Notes under the pieces: generated by a model
Seen by the model: only the letters and a program-made list of their open reading frames with translations
What the model was told of the DNA's origin: nothing
Databases searched by the model: none
Made by a program: the position numbers and the translations under genes
Part shown: positions 8,915 to 17,496 of the stretch, one piece after another
How positions within the stretch are numbered: position 1 is the stretch's first letter
How the letters are laid out: the number at the start of each line of letters is the position of its first letter
Source of the DNA: Chitinophagaceae bacterium
Lineage (GTDB): Bacteria > Bacteroidota > Bacteroidia > Chitinophagales > Chitinophagaceae
Direction of reading: 5' to 3'
Assembly: GCA_009885535.1 (NCBI GenBank)
Contig: VFKL01000170.1
Span: forward strand, 1 to 32,418
DNA: 32,418 bases

Positions 8915-9379
8915 CTAAATTGATTTTTCATACCCTTCATCTATTTGCAAATGCTTGCCGTCTGCAGCTTGTGTAGCCAGCTCATCGCAACGGTTGTTGA
9001 ATGGATTATCTGCATGTCCTTTTACCCAATGAAATTTAATCACAAATGATTTTGCAATCTCGTGATACAATTTCCATAAATCTGGATTTTTCTTACCTCC
9101 TTTGAAATTGTTTTTCATCCAACCATCAAGCCATTTTTTTTCAACCGAATTCACTACATATTGACTGTCCGAATAAATATGAATGGGAATATTTGTTTTG
9201 GTAATGGCTTTCAATCCTTCAATAACAGCCAATAGTTCCATTCGGTTGTTTGTGGTTAATCTAAATGCCCCCGACATTTCTTTTCGATGATGATTGTACA
9301 TCAAAATCACGCCATAACCTCCCCTTCCAGGATTTCCCCGAGATGCGCCGTCTGTGTATATTTTTATGTGGTCGGTCAT
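8915..9379 (-). CDS. rnhA: Ribonuclease HI
   Basis: 154 residues, the normal length of bacterial RNase HI. It degrades the RNA strand of RNA-DNA hybrids. All active-site residues align with the E. coli enzyme: Asp10 in IYTDGASRG, Glu48 in NNRMELLA, Asp71 in IYSDSQYV, His122 in WVKGHADNP and Asp132 in NRCDELA. The basic protrusion (KKWLDGWMKNNFKGGKK) that helps bind hybrids is present. The start codon is only about 7 nt from a 9-bp tandem array that occupies the upstream side, so its leader and promoter must lie in or beyond repeat DNA. Confidence 0.97.
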   Translation of the reverse strand: MTDHIKIYTDGASRGNPGRGGYGVILMYNHHRKEMSGAFRLTTNNRMELLAVIEGLKAITKTNIPIHIYSDSQYVVNSVEKKWLDGWMKNNFKGGKKNPDLWKLYHEIAKSFVIKFHWVKGHADNPFNNRCDELATQAADGKHLQIDEGYEKSI

Positions 9380-9386
9380 GAGGAAG

Positions 9387-9497
9387 AGAGGTTTTAGAGG
9401 TTTTAGAGGTTTTAGAGGTTTTAGAGGTTTTAGAGGTTTTAGAAGTTTAATTCGTTCAAAAGGTTCAATACGTTCAATAAGTTCAAAAGGTTGGAAG
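9387..9497 (+). repeat. 9-bp tandem array (AGGTTTTAG, then GTTCAAAAG) ending in AGGTTGGAAG
   Basis: About six copies of AGGTTTTAG run from 9387 to about 9444. After a short transition, four 9-bp units of type GTTCAAAAG (9453-9488) follow and end in AGGTTGGAAG (9488-9497). The same order of modules occurs at 29685-29836. It lies directly upstream of rnhA, which reads the other way. Confidence 0.85.
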
Positions 9498-9520
9498 CAT
9501 TTTTCATGAATTATCTTCTT

Positions 9521-9580
9521 CGTGCCTTTGTGCCTTTGTGCCTTTGTGCCTTTGTGCCTTTGTGCCTTTGTGTCTTCGTG
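9521..9580 (+). repeat. 8-bp tandem array TGCCTTTG
   Basis: About six near-perfect copies of TGCCTTTG, introduced by CTTCG and ending in TGTCTTCGTG. Related CTTCGTGCCTTTGTG strings recur near 16931, 17139 and 17347. A period of 8 is not a multiple of 3, so it is not coding. Confidence 0.85.
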
Positions 9581-9590
9581 TTAAAAAACA

Positions 9591-9690
9591 TCTTCCCCGA
9601 AGGGGAAATGCATCTGGATGTTTGATACGAGATTTGATTTCATTCCATTTTGATGATTCAACACCAAACACCAAACACCAAACGCCAAAC
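9591..9690. repeat. GC palindrome plus 7-bp CACCAAA array
   Basis: TTCCCCGAAGGGGAA, near 9592-9606, is a perfect hairpin with a 3-nt loop. Further on, 9662-9690 holds three copies of CACCAAA and one CGCCAAA. With the arrays before it, this completes the roughly 327-bp gene-free stretch 9380-9706, which is almost wholly repeat-derived. Confidence 0.7.
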
Positions 9691-9706
9691 CAAAAACATT
9701 AATCAT

Positions 9707-11338
9707 CTACACCTGAAACACCCCCGTTTTAAATTCAGGAATTACCGCATTATGGTTCGCTGCAGCTATCCCCTCCGAAATCAATTGCCTTGTTTCTTTC
9801 GGATCAATAATCGCGTCTACCCATAACCGTGCTGCTGCATATTCAGGTTTTGTTTGTCGGGTATAATTTGCCGTTATTCCATCAAGCAATTCTTTCTCCG
9901 CTTCGGGTGTTACTTCTTTTCCTTTTGCTTTCATTCCGGCTACTTGAATTTGCAACATGGTTTTTGCTGCTTGTTCGCCACCCATCACCGCAATTTTTGC
10001 AGATGGCCACGCATAAATAAATCTAGGATCGTACGCTTTCCCACACATCGCATAATTACCGGCCCCATAAGAATTTCCAACAATGATGGTAATTTTTGGC
10101 ACCACAGAATTGGCAACCGCATTTACCAATTTGGCACCATCTTTTGTAATGCCAGAATGTTCGCTTTTACTTCCCACCATAAATCCAGTCACATCTTGTA
10201 AAAACACCAACGGGATTTTTTTCTGATTACAATTCAAAATAAATCGAGCTGCTTTATCAGCACTATCGCCATAAATCACACCACCCAACTGCATTTCGCC
10301 TTTCTTATTTTTTACCACCAAACGTTGATTCGCTACAATACCTACAGCCCAACCATCTACTCTTGCGTAGCCACAAATAATTGTTTTTCCATAATCTTTT
10401 TTAAATTCATCCAAACTATCTGCATCTACAATACTTTCAATCAAATTGAGCATATCGTATGTTTTGGTATTTCCTTCACTTTGAACGCTGTAAATTTCCT
10501 CTATACTTTTTATTGGATTTTTTGATTCAGCACGATTAAAACCAGCGTAATTAACGGGGCCAAGCTTGTCCATTATTTTCTTTAACTGATTTAAACATTC
10601 ATGCTCGCTTTTAAATTTATAGTCCGCAATTCCCGAAATTTCGGTGTGGGTAATGGCGCCGCCTAGGGTTTCGGCATCTATATCTTCGCCAACTGCAGCT
10701 TTTACCAAATAAGGACCGGCTAAAAAAATAGACCCTGCGTGTTCCACCATTAATGTTTCGTCGCTCATAATGGGCAGATAAGCGCCACCAGCAACACAAG
10801 CACCCATAACGGCAGCAATTTGTGTAATGCCCATTGCACTCATCTTGGCGTTATTTCTAAACATCCTTCCAAAATGTTCTTTGTCTGGAAAGATTTCATC
10901 TTGCATCGGCAAAAAAACACCGGCACTATCAACTATATATATGATGGGTAAATGATTTTCCATGGCAATTTCTTGCATGCGTAAATTTTTCTTTCCGGTA
11001 ATCGGAAACCATGCTCCCGCTTTTACCGTTTGATCATTAGCCACTATAATACATTGACGACCGCTAACATAGCCCATTCCAGCCACCACGCCACCTGCAG
11101 GACAACCACCATATTCTGCATACATTTCATATCCTGCAAAGGCGCCAATTTCTACGAATGGTTTATCTGCATCAATCAAGTATTCAATCCTTTCTCGAGC
11201 GGTGAGTTTATTTTTTTCTTTTTGTTTTGCTATGGCTTTGTTTCCGCCGCCTTCTGCAATGATTTCTAATTTCTGTCGTATGAAACTCCATGCCATTTTT
11301 TGCGCATCTTCATTTTTATTGAATTCTAAATTCATCAT
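9707..11338 (-). CDS. Acyl-CoA carboxylase carboxyltransferase (beta) subunit, methylcrotonoyl-CoA carboxylase-like
   Basis: 543 residues, typical for the carboxyltransferase subunit of biotin-dependent acyl-CoA carboxylases. It shows KLTARERIEYLID, GGVVAGMGYVSGR, IVANDQTVKAG and PITGKKNLRMQEIA. The DSAGVFLPMQDEIFPDKEHFGRMF stretch, split here between DSAGVFLPMQDE and FPDKEHFGRMF, and CVAGGAYLPIMSDE point to the MCC-beta type rather than PccB. The C-terminal half has FLQDVTGFMVG and GNSYGAGNYAM with the oxyanion-hole glycines. The enzyme moves carboxyl groups from carboxybiotin to an acyl-CoA, as in leucine breakdown. No biotin-carboxylase alpha subunit is adjacent, so its partner is encoded elsewhere. 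The substrate is inferred from motifs. The start is one of two adjacent Met codons. Confidence 0.92.
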   Translation of the reverse strand: MMNLEFNKNEDAQKMAWSFIRQKLEIIAEGGGNKAIAKQKEKNKLTARERIEYLIDADKPFVEIGAFAGYEMYAEYGGCPAGGVVAGMGYVSGRQCIIVANDQTVKAGAWFPITGKKNLRMQEIAMENHLPIIYIVDSAGVFLPMQDEIFPDKEHFGRMFRNNAKMSAMGITQIAAVMGACVAGGAYLPIMSDETLMVEHAGSIFLAGPYLVKAAVGEDIDAETLGGAITHTEISGIADYKFKSEHECLNQLKKIMDKLGPVNYAGFNRAESKNPIKSIEEIYSVQSEGNTKTYDMLNLIESIVDADSLDEFKKDYGKTIICGYARVDGWAVGIVANQRLVVKNKKGEMQLGGVIYGDSADKAARFILNCNQKKIPLVFLQDVTGFMVGSKSEHSGITKDGAKLVNAVANSVVPKITIIVGNSYGAGNYAMCGKAYDPRFIYAWPSAKIAVMGGEQAAKTMLQIQVAGMKAKGKEVTPEAEKELLDGITANYTRQTKPEYAAARLWVDAIIDPKETRQLISEGIAAANHNAVIPEFKTGVFQV

Positions 11339-11412
11339 GTATTTTGGTGGTTTTTATTTGTTTGCAATTTATACCATTTTATGTCTTTCTCATCAGCAAA
11401 TGGGTAAAATGA

Positions 11413-11446
11413 TTTGAATGTTAATGATAAAACTTCTGTATTTTTA
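11413..11446 (+). promoter_or_regulatory. Candidate promoter for the NeuD-like/mtnN pair
   Basis: TTTG at 11413-11416, a 22-nt spacer, then TATTTTTA at 11439-11446, which differs from TAnnTTTG only at its last base. The start codon follows 16 nt downstream. Confidence 0.35.
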
Positions 11447-11462
11447 AACCCAATATTTTCTC

Positions 11463-12125
11463 ATGAAAAAAGAAAAACTCGTTATCATTGGCGCTTCCGG
11501 ACATGCCAAAGTAATTATTGACATTGTTGAAAAACAAAGTAAATACGAACTGCTTGGCTTAATAGAAAATAATCCCAATCTTGAAAAAAAAGTTTTGGAT
11601 TATGGTATTTTGGGCGATGAATCTATTTTGTCTGAAACCATATACAATGATGTGTATTTATTCATCGCCATTGGTGATAATTGGATACGCCATTTGGTGA
11701 AAGAAAGAATTTCGGCTTTATATCCATCCATCAAATTTGCCACATTAATCCATCCTTCAGCTCAAATTGCAAAAGATGTAAAAATTGGCGAAGGCGTTTG
11801 CATCATGGCTGGAGCAATTGTGAACAGTGATTCTACCATTGACAATTTTACCATAATAAATACAAAAGCAAGTATGGATCACGATGGTTACTTGGGTGCA
11901 TTTGCAAGTTTGGCGCCAAATGCCACAACTGGTGGAAATGTATCTATTGGTAGTTTTACATCCATAGGCATCAGTGCTACCATAAAACATGGGGTGCAAA
12001 TTGGTGCGCATGGTGTTATTGGCGGCGGAGCTTTAGTGTTGAAAAATTTCGAAGACAATCAAGTTATATATGGCATTCCTGCTACTGCTATTAGAAGTAG
12101 AATTATGGGAGAAAAATATTTATGA
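11463..12125 (+). CDS. NeuD/PglD-family sugar O-/N-acyltransferase (left-handed beta-helix)
   Basis: 220 residues, the usual length for this family. The N-terminal Rossmann-like part binds the nucleotide sugar (KLVIIGASGHAKVIIDIV, then GLIENNP). From about residue 95 hexapeptide repeats form the trimeric beta-helix (PSAQIAKDVKIGEGVCIMAGAI split across turns, VSIGSFTSIGISATI, VQIGAHGVIGGGALVL). SMDHDGYLG contains the catalytic His found in PglD and NeuD. These enzymes acetylate amino-sugars or sialic acids using acyl-CoA for surface glycans. Its stop overlaps the mtnN start as ATGA, so the genes are translationally coupled. No sugar-biosynthesis genes are nearby, so the substrate is unknown. 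Confidence 0.88.
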   Translation: MKKEKLVIIGASGHAKVIIDIVEKQSKYELLGLIENNPNLEKKVLDYGILGDESILSETIYNDVYLFIAIGDNWIRHLVKERISALYPSIKFATLIHPSAQIAKDVKIGEGVCIMAGAIVNSDSTIDNFTIINTKASMDHDGYLGAFASLAPNATTGGNVSIGSFTSIGISATIKHGVQIGAHGVIGGGALVLKNFEDNQVIYGIPATAIRSRIMGEKYL

Positions 12126-12886
12126 TAATACAAACCGAAAATAAAACCATTGGCATTATGGGCGCAATGCCCGAGGAAATCGCCGGAGTTCTTGAACTGA
12201 TGACTGAAGTAACCGAACATCAAATTGGCATGAGAATTTATCATCAAGGGAAAATAAATAATACAAACGTGGTATTGGTTTTTTCGAGATGGGGGAAAGT
12301 AGCCGCCGCTAGCACAGTGACTACATTAATCAATTTGTTTAAAATCAATCAACTGATTTTTACTGGTGTTGCTGGTGCGATAAATGACAAACTTAATATC
12401 GGCGATATTGTAATTGGCGAAAAATTCTATCAACACGATATGGATGCTCGACCGTTTATAAAACAGTTTGAAATTCCAATGCTGGATATAGATCATTTTG
12501 AGGCAGATTTTGGTTTAATAACCGATGCTTACGAAAAGCTAAAGGATGCAATTGAAAATAATTTACTTTATGACAATGCGCATCCAACATATACTTCAAT
12601 TTTACAAAATCAACAAGTACATATTGGTGATATTGCAAGTGGTGATCAATTTATTTCGAATGAAACAACGCGTAAAAACCTTATCAAACATTTCCCAGAT
12701 TTGTTTTGTGTAGAAATGGAAGGCGCTGCTGTTGCTCAGGTTTGCTTCGAGTTCAACATTCCGTTTATCACCATTCGAGTTATTTCTGATGGCGCTAACT
12801 CTAATGCCCCAATTGATTTCGCTGATTTTGTAAAACATGTAGCCAGCAAAATTTCAAAAAACATTATTAAAATGTTGATTGTGTAA
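12122..12886 (+). CDS. mtnN: 5'-methylthioadenosine/S-adenosylhomocysteine nucleosidase
   Basis: 254 residues. It hydrolyses MTA and SAH to adenine plus the thioribose product, recycling the by-products of SAM use. Family motifs are intact: GIMGAMPEEI with the N-terminal catalytic Glu, FTGVAGAINDKLNIGDIVIG, FYQHDMDAR, GDIASGDQFI, CVEMEGAAVAQV with the ribose-binding Met-Glu, and IRVISDGAN with the catalytic Asp. It is about 20 residues longer than the E. coli enzyme because of an insertion near 140-155. It is the second gene of a two-gene unit, starting inside the stop of the acyltransferase gene. Confidence 0.94.
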   Translation: MIIQTENKTIGIMGAMPEEIAGVLELMTEVTEHQIGMRIYHQGKINNTNVVLVFSRWGKVAAASTVTTLINLFKINQLIFTGVAGAINDKLNIGDIVIGEKFYQHDMDARPFIKQFEIPMLDIDHFEADFGLITDAYEKLKDAIENNLLYDNAHPTYTSILQNQQVHIGDIASGDQFISNETTRKNLIKHFPDLFCVEMEGAAVAQVCFEFNIPFITIRVISDGANSNAPIDFADFVKHVASKISKNIIKMLIV

Positions 12887-12959
12887 AAAACTTCGCATTT
12901 GCACTTTTATAAAACATAATTTTCTTATTTGTTTTAAAAATAAAAAAATCACATTCAAT

Positions 12960-12991
12960 TTTGGCAGAAGTTATAATTAGTAATACATTTG
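12960..12991 (+). promoter_or_regulatory. Strong Bacteroidota-type promoter of the metalloprotease gene
   Basis: TTTG at 12960-12963, a 20-nt spacer and TACATTTG at 12984-12991 match the Bacteroidota consensus (TTTG, 19-21 nt, TAnnTTTG) at every defined base. The leader to the start codon at 13093 would be about 95 nt, A-rich just before the ATG. Confidence 0.7.
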
Positions 12992-13092
12992 ACACTAGTC
13001 ATTTTTTGAATGATAAAATTTTGTTTTAAACAAAATTCAAGTACTGGTTATCGGAATTATTCCTGTTAATATAAAAACCTAAAAAAAAAAGA

Positions 13093-16000
13093 ATGAAACA
13101 ATTTTACAAATTAAGCTTTGCATTGATTTTTATGATGAGCACATCATTAAGCATCTTTGCACAACAAAAAAATGCTTGGACAGCACACACTAGTTTAAGC
13201 AAAATCACTACAGACAAAGCGGTGGCTAGATTATCTTTTCCAACTCAATTCAAATTATATGATTTGAATGCGGAATTGATTCAACAAGAGTTGTTTAAAG
13301 TTGTAAACAATTCTACCTCACACACTGTAGTTATTTCTTTGCCTAATGCATCAGGAGAAATCGAGCAGTTTGAAGTATTTGAAGCATCTAATTTTGATGC
13401 AGCATTACAAGCAAGATTTCCTATGATTAGGGCTTTTTCTGGAAAAGGTTTAACCGATAAATACGCCACTTTAAAATTAAGTTTCTCACCTCAAGGGATT
13501 CAAACTATGGTTTTTAGAACAGACAAACCAAATGAATTTATTGAGCCTTATTCACAAGACCATACTGTTTATGCAGTTTTTAATTCAAACAGAAAGAAAG
13601 GGGAATTGCCATGGACTTGTTCTACACCAGAGCAAAATTTAGCAGAAGGCTTAAATGCTCAAGTTTCAAATGCAGGATTAACTTCAAGATCAACAGGTGA
13701 TTTGAAAACAATGCGTTTGGCACAATCTTGTAACGCAGAATATTCTAACTATTTTGGTGCTACAAGCAGTGCGCAAGTTGGTTTGGTATTGGCTGCATAC
13801 AATGCAACGCTTACACGTTGTAATGGTTGTTATGAAAAAGACCTTGCATTGCATTTGAACTTAACAGACAATAGTACTCAAGTAATTTATTATGTAGCGG
13901 CAACTGATCCTTACACTACAATGGGACAATGGAATAGTCAATTACAAACCGCTTTAACATCAATAATTGGCGAAGCTAATTACGACATTGGCCACATGTT
14001 TGGTGCTTCTGGTGGTGGTGGAAACGCAGGTTGTATTGGTTGCGTTTGTAACAATGGTAAAGGAAGTGCTATTACTTCTCCAGCTGATGCTATTCCTCAA
14101 GGTGATAATTTTGATATTGATTACGTAGTACATGAAGTTGGTCACCAACTTGGTGCTAACCATACATTTTCTATGTCATTAGAAGGTTCTGGTGTTAATA
14201 AAGAAGTAGGATCTGGTATCACCATCATGGGATATGCAGGTATCACCAACCAAGACGTAGCGCCCCACTCTATCGACATTTATCATCAAGCTTCAATTGC
14301 TCAAATTCAAGCAAATTTGGCTACTAAAACTTGTCCAATTACAACAAGTTTAGCTGGTACAAATGCAACTCCAGTAATAGCTCCAGTAGCAAATTACATC
14401 ATTCCATTCAGCACTCCATTTGCATTAACAGGATCTGCAACTGATGCTGATAATGATGCACTTACTTATTGCTGGGAACAAAATGACAACTCAACTGTTT
14501 CGGGTGCAAACAGTAAAGCTAGTCCTACAAAAACAACAGGACCAAACTGGTTGACATTCAAACCAACTGCATCACCAACAAGAATATGTCCGCAATTGTC
14601 TACAGTTTTAGCAGGAGGATTTACAACAGGTCCATTAGCTGGTGGAACTCCAGGTATTGACATTGAAGCATTAAGTTCAGTAGCTAGAGCATTGAATTTC
14701 AGACTAACAGTTAGAGATAATGCGCCATATAGTTCTACAGCTCCAATAAAAGTTGGACAAACACAATTTACAAATATGATTGTTACCGTAAATGGAACAG
14801 CTGGTCCTTTTGCGGTTAGTGTTCCAAACACAGCAGTAAGTTGGAGGGGATTGACAACACAAACTGTTACATGGTCTGTAAACGGAAGTGATTTAGCCCC
14901 AGTAAGTTGTGCAAATGTGAAAATTTCATTATCAACAGATGGTGGTTTTACATGGGCATATGTATTGGCAGAAAGCACGCCAAATGATGGCACAGAAGCT
15001 GTAACAATTCCTAATACAGTATCCGCTACAGCTCGTATTAAAGTAGAAGCAGTAGGAAATATTTTCTTTGATATTTCAAACACCAATTTTACCATTACAC
15101 AAGCATTGCCAGGATTTGCATTTGATGATCCAGCAGCAGCATCTGTAACTTGTGGTGTTGCTACTTCAGCAAGTATTACTTTAGGTAGCGTATCTATTCT
15201 AAACTTTTTAACACCAATCGTATATACAGCATCGGGCAATCCAGCTGGATCTACTGTAACTTTTAGTGATGACAACGTTGTTCCAGGTAACAGCACTGTA
15301 GTAAGCTTCAATAATATCAGTGGATTAAACACTGGTACATATAACATTACAGTAACAGGTACTGCAGGAACAATTGTACAAACAAAGGTTTTATCATTTA
15401 CTTTAGCACCAACAGATGCTCCAAGCATTACATCACAACCAACCAACACCAGTGCTTGTGCTACAACACCTGTAACATTTACTGTAGTATCTCCTACTCC
15501 TGGGGTTTCATATCAATGGCAAGTAAGCACTGATAATGGTGTAACATATTCTGATATTGTTGGAGCCAACACAGATACTTACACGATAGCCTCTGTAGCT
15601 GCCAATTTAAATAACAACAGATATAAAGTAATTATTTCAACACAATGTGGTGTAACAATTTCATCAGTAGCTACTTTATCTGTAACTGCACCAACTGCAA
15701 TAACAGCTCAACCAAATAACTCAACAATTTGTGTTGGACAAAATGCAAACTTCACTTCAAATGCAAGTGGTGTTGGTGTTACTTACCAATGGGAAGTTAG
15801 TACTGATGGTGGAGCAACCTGGAATAATATTGCTGGAGCAACCAATAGAAACTACAACATTGCTGCACCAGCTTTAACTTTAAGCAATAATAAATATCGT
15901 GTAATAGCAACGGTATCTGCGGGTACTTGCCCTGGTTCAGTAACATCAAACGTAGCAACTTTAGTGGTTAATCCAACTCCGGTTGTAGCAGCAACAAGTA

Positions 16001-16752
16001 ACTTAACCAATGTTTGTACTGGTTCTCCTGTAATACTAACGGCATCAGGTGCAACTACATACAGTTGGACTCCAGGAAATTTAACCGGAGCAACAGTTAC
16101 GGTAAATCCAGTTGTTAACCCTAACAACCCTGGAACTGCATTATTAAATATATTTACAGTAGTTGGAACCAACACTCAAGGATGTACTGATACTAGAACA
16201 GTTCAAGTAACTGCAAATCCATTGCCACGTGTAACTTTAACTTCGGTTCCAAACAATCCAAGTTTGTTCCCAGGATTAACGGCAACATTAACAGCAAACG
16301 TTACACCATCGGCTCCAAATACAACTTACCAATGGTATAAAAACAATGTATTGTTGGCTGGTCAAACTGCACAAACAATTGTTGTAGATATTGATGGCTT
16401 AGGTACGTACAAAGCAACAGCAGCAATCGATGGATTCTGCTCATCAACATCAATCAATACAATCACTGCAAAAGATTCTGCTTCTGATATCTTATTTATC
16501 TATCCAAATCCAAACAAAGGTGCTTTCCAGGTTAGATTTAATGATAAGTATAATGGCGAAAGCTATCCATTAAGTATCACCATTTATGATGGTAAAGGAG
16601 CAAGAGTGTACAAACAAGCATTCACTCCAGGATCTACTTTTGGAAGAATGGATGTGATTTTGAAAAATGTTGGAAGTGGTGTTTACTTTGTAGATTTAAC
16701 TGATGCTTCAGGCGTTAGATTACAATCAGGCAAAGTAGTTATTAAGCCATAA
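13093..16752 (+). CDS. T9SS-secreted reprolysin-type (M12B-like) zinc metalloprotease with Ig-like repeats
   Basis: 1219 residues. The signal peptide runs to about residue 24 (SFALIFMMSTSLSIFAQQ). A propeptide covers about 25-195. The catalytic domain (about 205-420) has the zinc motif HEVGHQLGANH with His347, Glu348, His351 and His357, and a Met-turn at Met379 (IMGYAG), so it is a metzincin of the reprolysin-like group. Next come a cadherin-like stretch with DADNDALTYCWEQ (about 440-580), fibronectin/Ig-like domains, two tandem Ig-like repeats sharing the YQWxVSTDxG pattern (about 775-950), and two more Ig/PKD-like domains. The T9SS sorting domain is at about 1130-1219 (IYPNPNKGAF, GVYFVDLTD, basic end). 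Expected to act at the cell surface or in the medium. It is monocistronic, with a strong promoter and terminator. Confidence 0.92.
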   Translation: MKQFYKLSFALIFMMSTSLSIFAQQKNAWTAHTSLSKITTDKAVARLSFPTQFKLYDLNAELIQQELFKVVNNSTSHTVVISLPNASGEIEQFEVFEASNFDAALQARFPMIRAFSGKGLTDKYATLKLSFSPQGIQTMVFRTDKPNEFIEPYSQDHTVYAVFNSNRKKGELPWTCSTPEQNLAEGLNAQVSNAGLTSRSTGDLKTMRLAQSCNAEYSNYFGATSSAQVGLVLAAYNATLTRCNGCYEKDLALHLNLTDNSTQVIYYVAATDPYTTMGQWNSQLQTALTSIIGEANYDIGHMFGASGGGGNAGCIGCVCNNGKGSAITSPADAIPQGDNFDIDYVVHEVGHQLGANHTFSMSLEGSGVNKEVGSGITIMGYAGITNQDVAPHSIDIYHQASIAQIQANLATKTCPITTSLAGTNATPVIAPVANYIIPFSTPFALTGSATDADNDALTYCWEQNDNSTVSGANSKASPTKTTGPNWLTFKPTASPTRICPQLSTVLAGGFTTGPLAGGTPGIDIEALSSVARALNFRLTVRDNAPYSSTAPIKVGQTQFTNMIVTVNGTAGPFAVSVPNTAVSWRGLTTQTVTWSVNGSDLAPVSCANVKISLSTDGGFTWAYVLAESTPNDGTEAVTIPNTVSATARIKVEAVGNIFFDISNTNFTITQALPGFAFDDPAAASVTCGVATSASITLGSVSILNFLTPIVYTASGNPAGSTVTFSDDNVVPGNSTVVSFNNISGLNTGTYNITVTGTAGTIVQTKVLSFTLAPTDAPSITSQPTNTSACATTPVTFTVVSPTPGVSYQWQVSTDNGVTYSDIVGANTDTYTIASVAANLNNNRYKVIISTQCGVTISSVATLSVTAPTAITAQPNNSTICVGQNANFTSNASGVGVTYQWEVSTDGGATWNNIAGATNRNYNIAAPALTLSNNKYRVIATVSAGTCPGSVTSNVATLVVNPTPVVAATSNLTNVCTGSPVILTASGATTYSWTPGNLTGATVTVNPVVNPNNPGTALLNIFTVVGTNTQGCTDTRTVQVTANPLPRVTLTSVPNNPSLFPGLTATLTANVTPSAPNTTYQWYKNNVLLAGQTAQTIVVDIDGLGTYKATAAIDGFCSSTSINTITAKDSASDILFIYPNPNKGAFQVRFNDKYNGESYPLSITIYDGKGARVYKQAFTPGSTFGRMDVILKNVGSGVYFVDLTDASGVRLQSGKVVIKP

Positions 16753-16772
16753 TTTCTTAATCAATACTTTTT

Positions 16773-16810
16773 AAAAAATCCCGGTGCCTTTGGTAGCCGG
16801 GATTTTTTTT
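16773..16810 (+). terminator. Intrinsic terminator after the metalloprotease gene
   Basis: An AAAAATCCCGG arm, a loop of about 12 nt and the complementary CCGGGATTTTT arm run into an eight-base T-run. It starts about 20 nt after the stop codon. Confidence 0.9.
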
Positions 16811-16830
16811 GAAGGATTAAAACGCTACGC

Positions 16831-17005
16831 TGGTTTAAAAAGTCAGAGTGAAAATGAGATTTAGAGCGAATTTTCACAATTGACTTTTTTCTTCATTCTC
16901 ATTCTGTTTCTCGCTCTAAACAAAAAAAACTTCGTGCCTTTGTGACTTCGTGTCAAAAAAATGCTGCAAGCATTTCACCTTAGTGGCTTTTTGTTTATGT
17001 TTGAA
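16831..17005 (+). repeat. Duplicated intergenic module, copy A
   Basis: About 175 bp, nearly identical to 17250-17428 (offset about 419). It opens with TGGTTTAAAAAGTCAGAGTG, contains an inverted repeat TTTAGAGCGA/TCGCTCTAAA, then CTTCGTGCCTTTGTG, the hairpin AAATGCTGCAAGCATTT, and CACCTTAGTGGC. No coding potential is visible. Confidence 0.85.
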
Positions 17006-17007
17006 TC

Positions 17008-17102
17008 CCTTTGCGTCCTTGCACCTTTGCGGGCTTTACGTGAAACAAAAAAGGTTTAAATCGCTTCTCTGGTTTAAGAGTTTAATGGTTTAAGGTTGGA
17101 AG
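17008..17102 (+). repeat. CCTTTGCG module plus GGTTTAA module ending in AGGTTGGAAG
   Basis: 17008-17073 (CCTTTGCGTCC, CCTTTGCGGGC, GTGAAAC, GGTTTAAATCGCTT) closely matches 17189-17254. It is followed by GGTTTAAGAGTTTAATGG and ends with AGGTTGGAAG at 17093-17102, then TATTTTCC, the boundary seen at other repeat loci in this window. Confidence 0.8.
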
Positions 17103-17138
17103 TATTTTCCATTTTTTAGCTTATTTGATTTATAAAAA

Positions 17139-17428
17139 ATCTTCGTGACTTTGCGCCTTTGTGACTTTGTGTTTAAATTCTTTCTCCCCTTTGCGTCTTT
17201 GCTCCTTTGCGGGCTTTGCGTGAAACAAAAAAGGTTTAAATCGCTTTGCTGGTTTAAAAAGTCAGAGTGAAAATGAGATTGAGAGCGAATATTGAGTTTT
17301 GACTTTTTTCTTCATTCACATTCTGTTTCTCGCTCTAAACAAAAAAAACTTCGTGCCTTTGTGTGACTTCGTGTCAAAAAAATGCTGCAAGCATTTCACC
17401 TTAGTGGCTTTTTGTTTGTGTTTCAATT
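17139..17428 (+). repeat. Second CCTTTGCG module and duplicated module, copy B
   Basis: 17139-17175 holds CTTCGTGACTTTGCGCC-type 8-bp units. 17189-17254 repeats the CCTTTGCG module, and 17250-17428 is copy B of the module at 16831-17005, with a few substitutions and a 2-bp insertion in CCTTTGTGTGACTTCG. The remaining 17429-17496 is AT-rich spacer. Thus all of 16811-17496 lacks genes and is mostly duplicated repeat DNA. Confidence 0.82.
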
Positions 17429-17496
17429 CTTCCACGCTTGCGTGAAACAACCATTTTTTTTCATTCTATCCCATTTGTTTGAATTAATTTCACCGC

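Noticed and set aside
9387-9690. CRISPR array
   Set aside because: The units are 7-9 bp and directly adjacent, with no spacers and no cas genes in the window.
9707-11338. Propionyl-CoA carboxylase beta subunit (PccB)
   Set aside because: The DSAGVFLPMQDE and FPDKEHFGRMF motifs fit the methylcrotonoyl-CoA carboxylase type better, but the substrate is not certain.
14466-15449. A 327-codon open frame on the minus strand inside the metalloprotease gene
   Set aside because: It lies wholly antisense to Ig-like repeat coding sequence with a strong protein signature. The Thr/Val/Ala-rich sense codons rarely give antisense stops. Its translation has no signal, domain or ribosome site.
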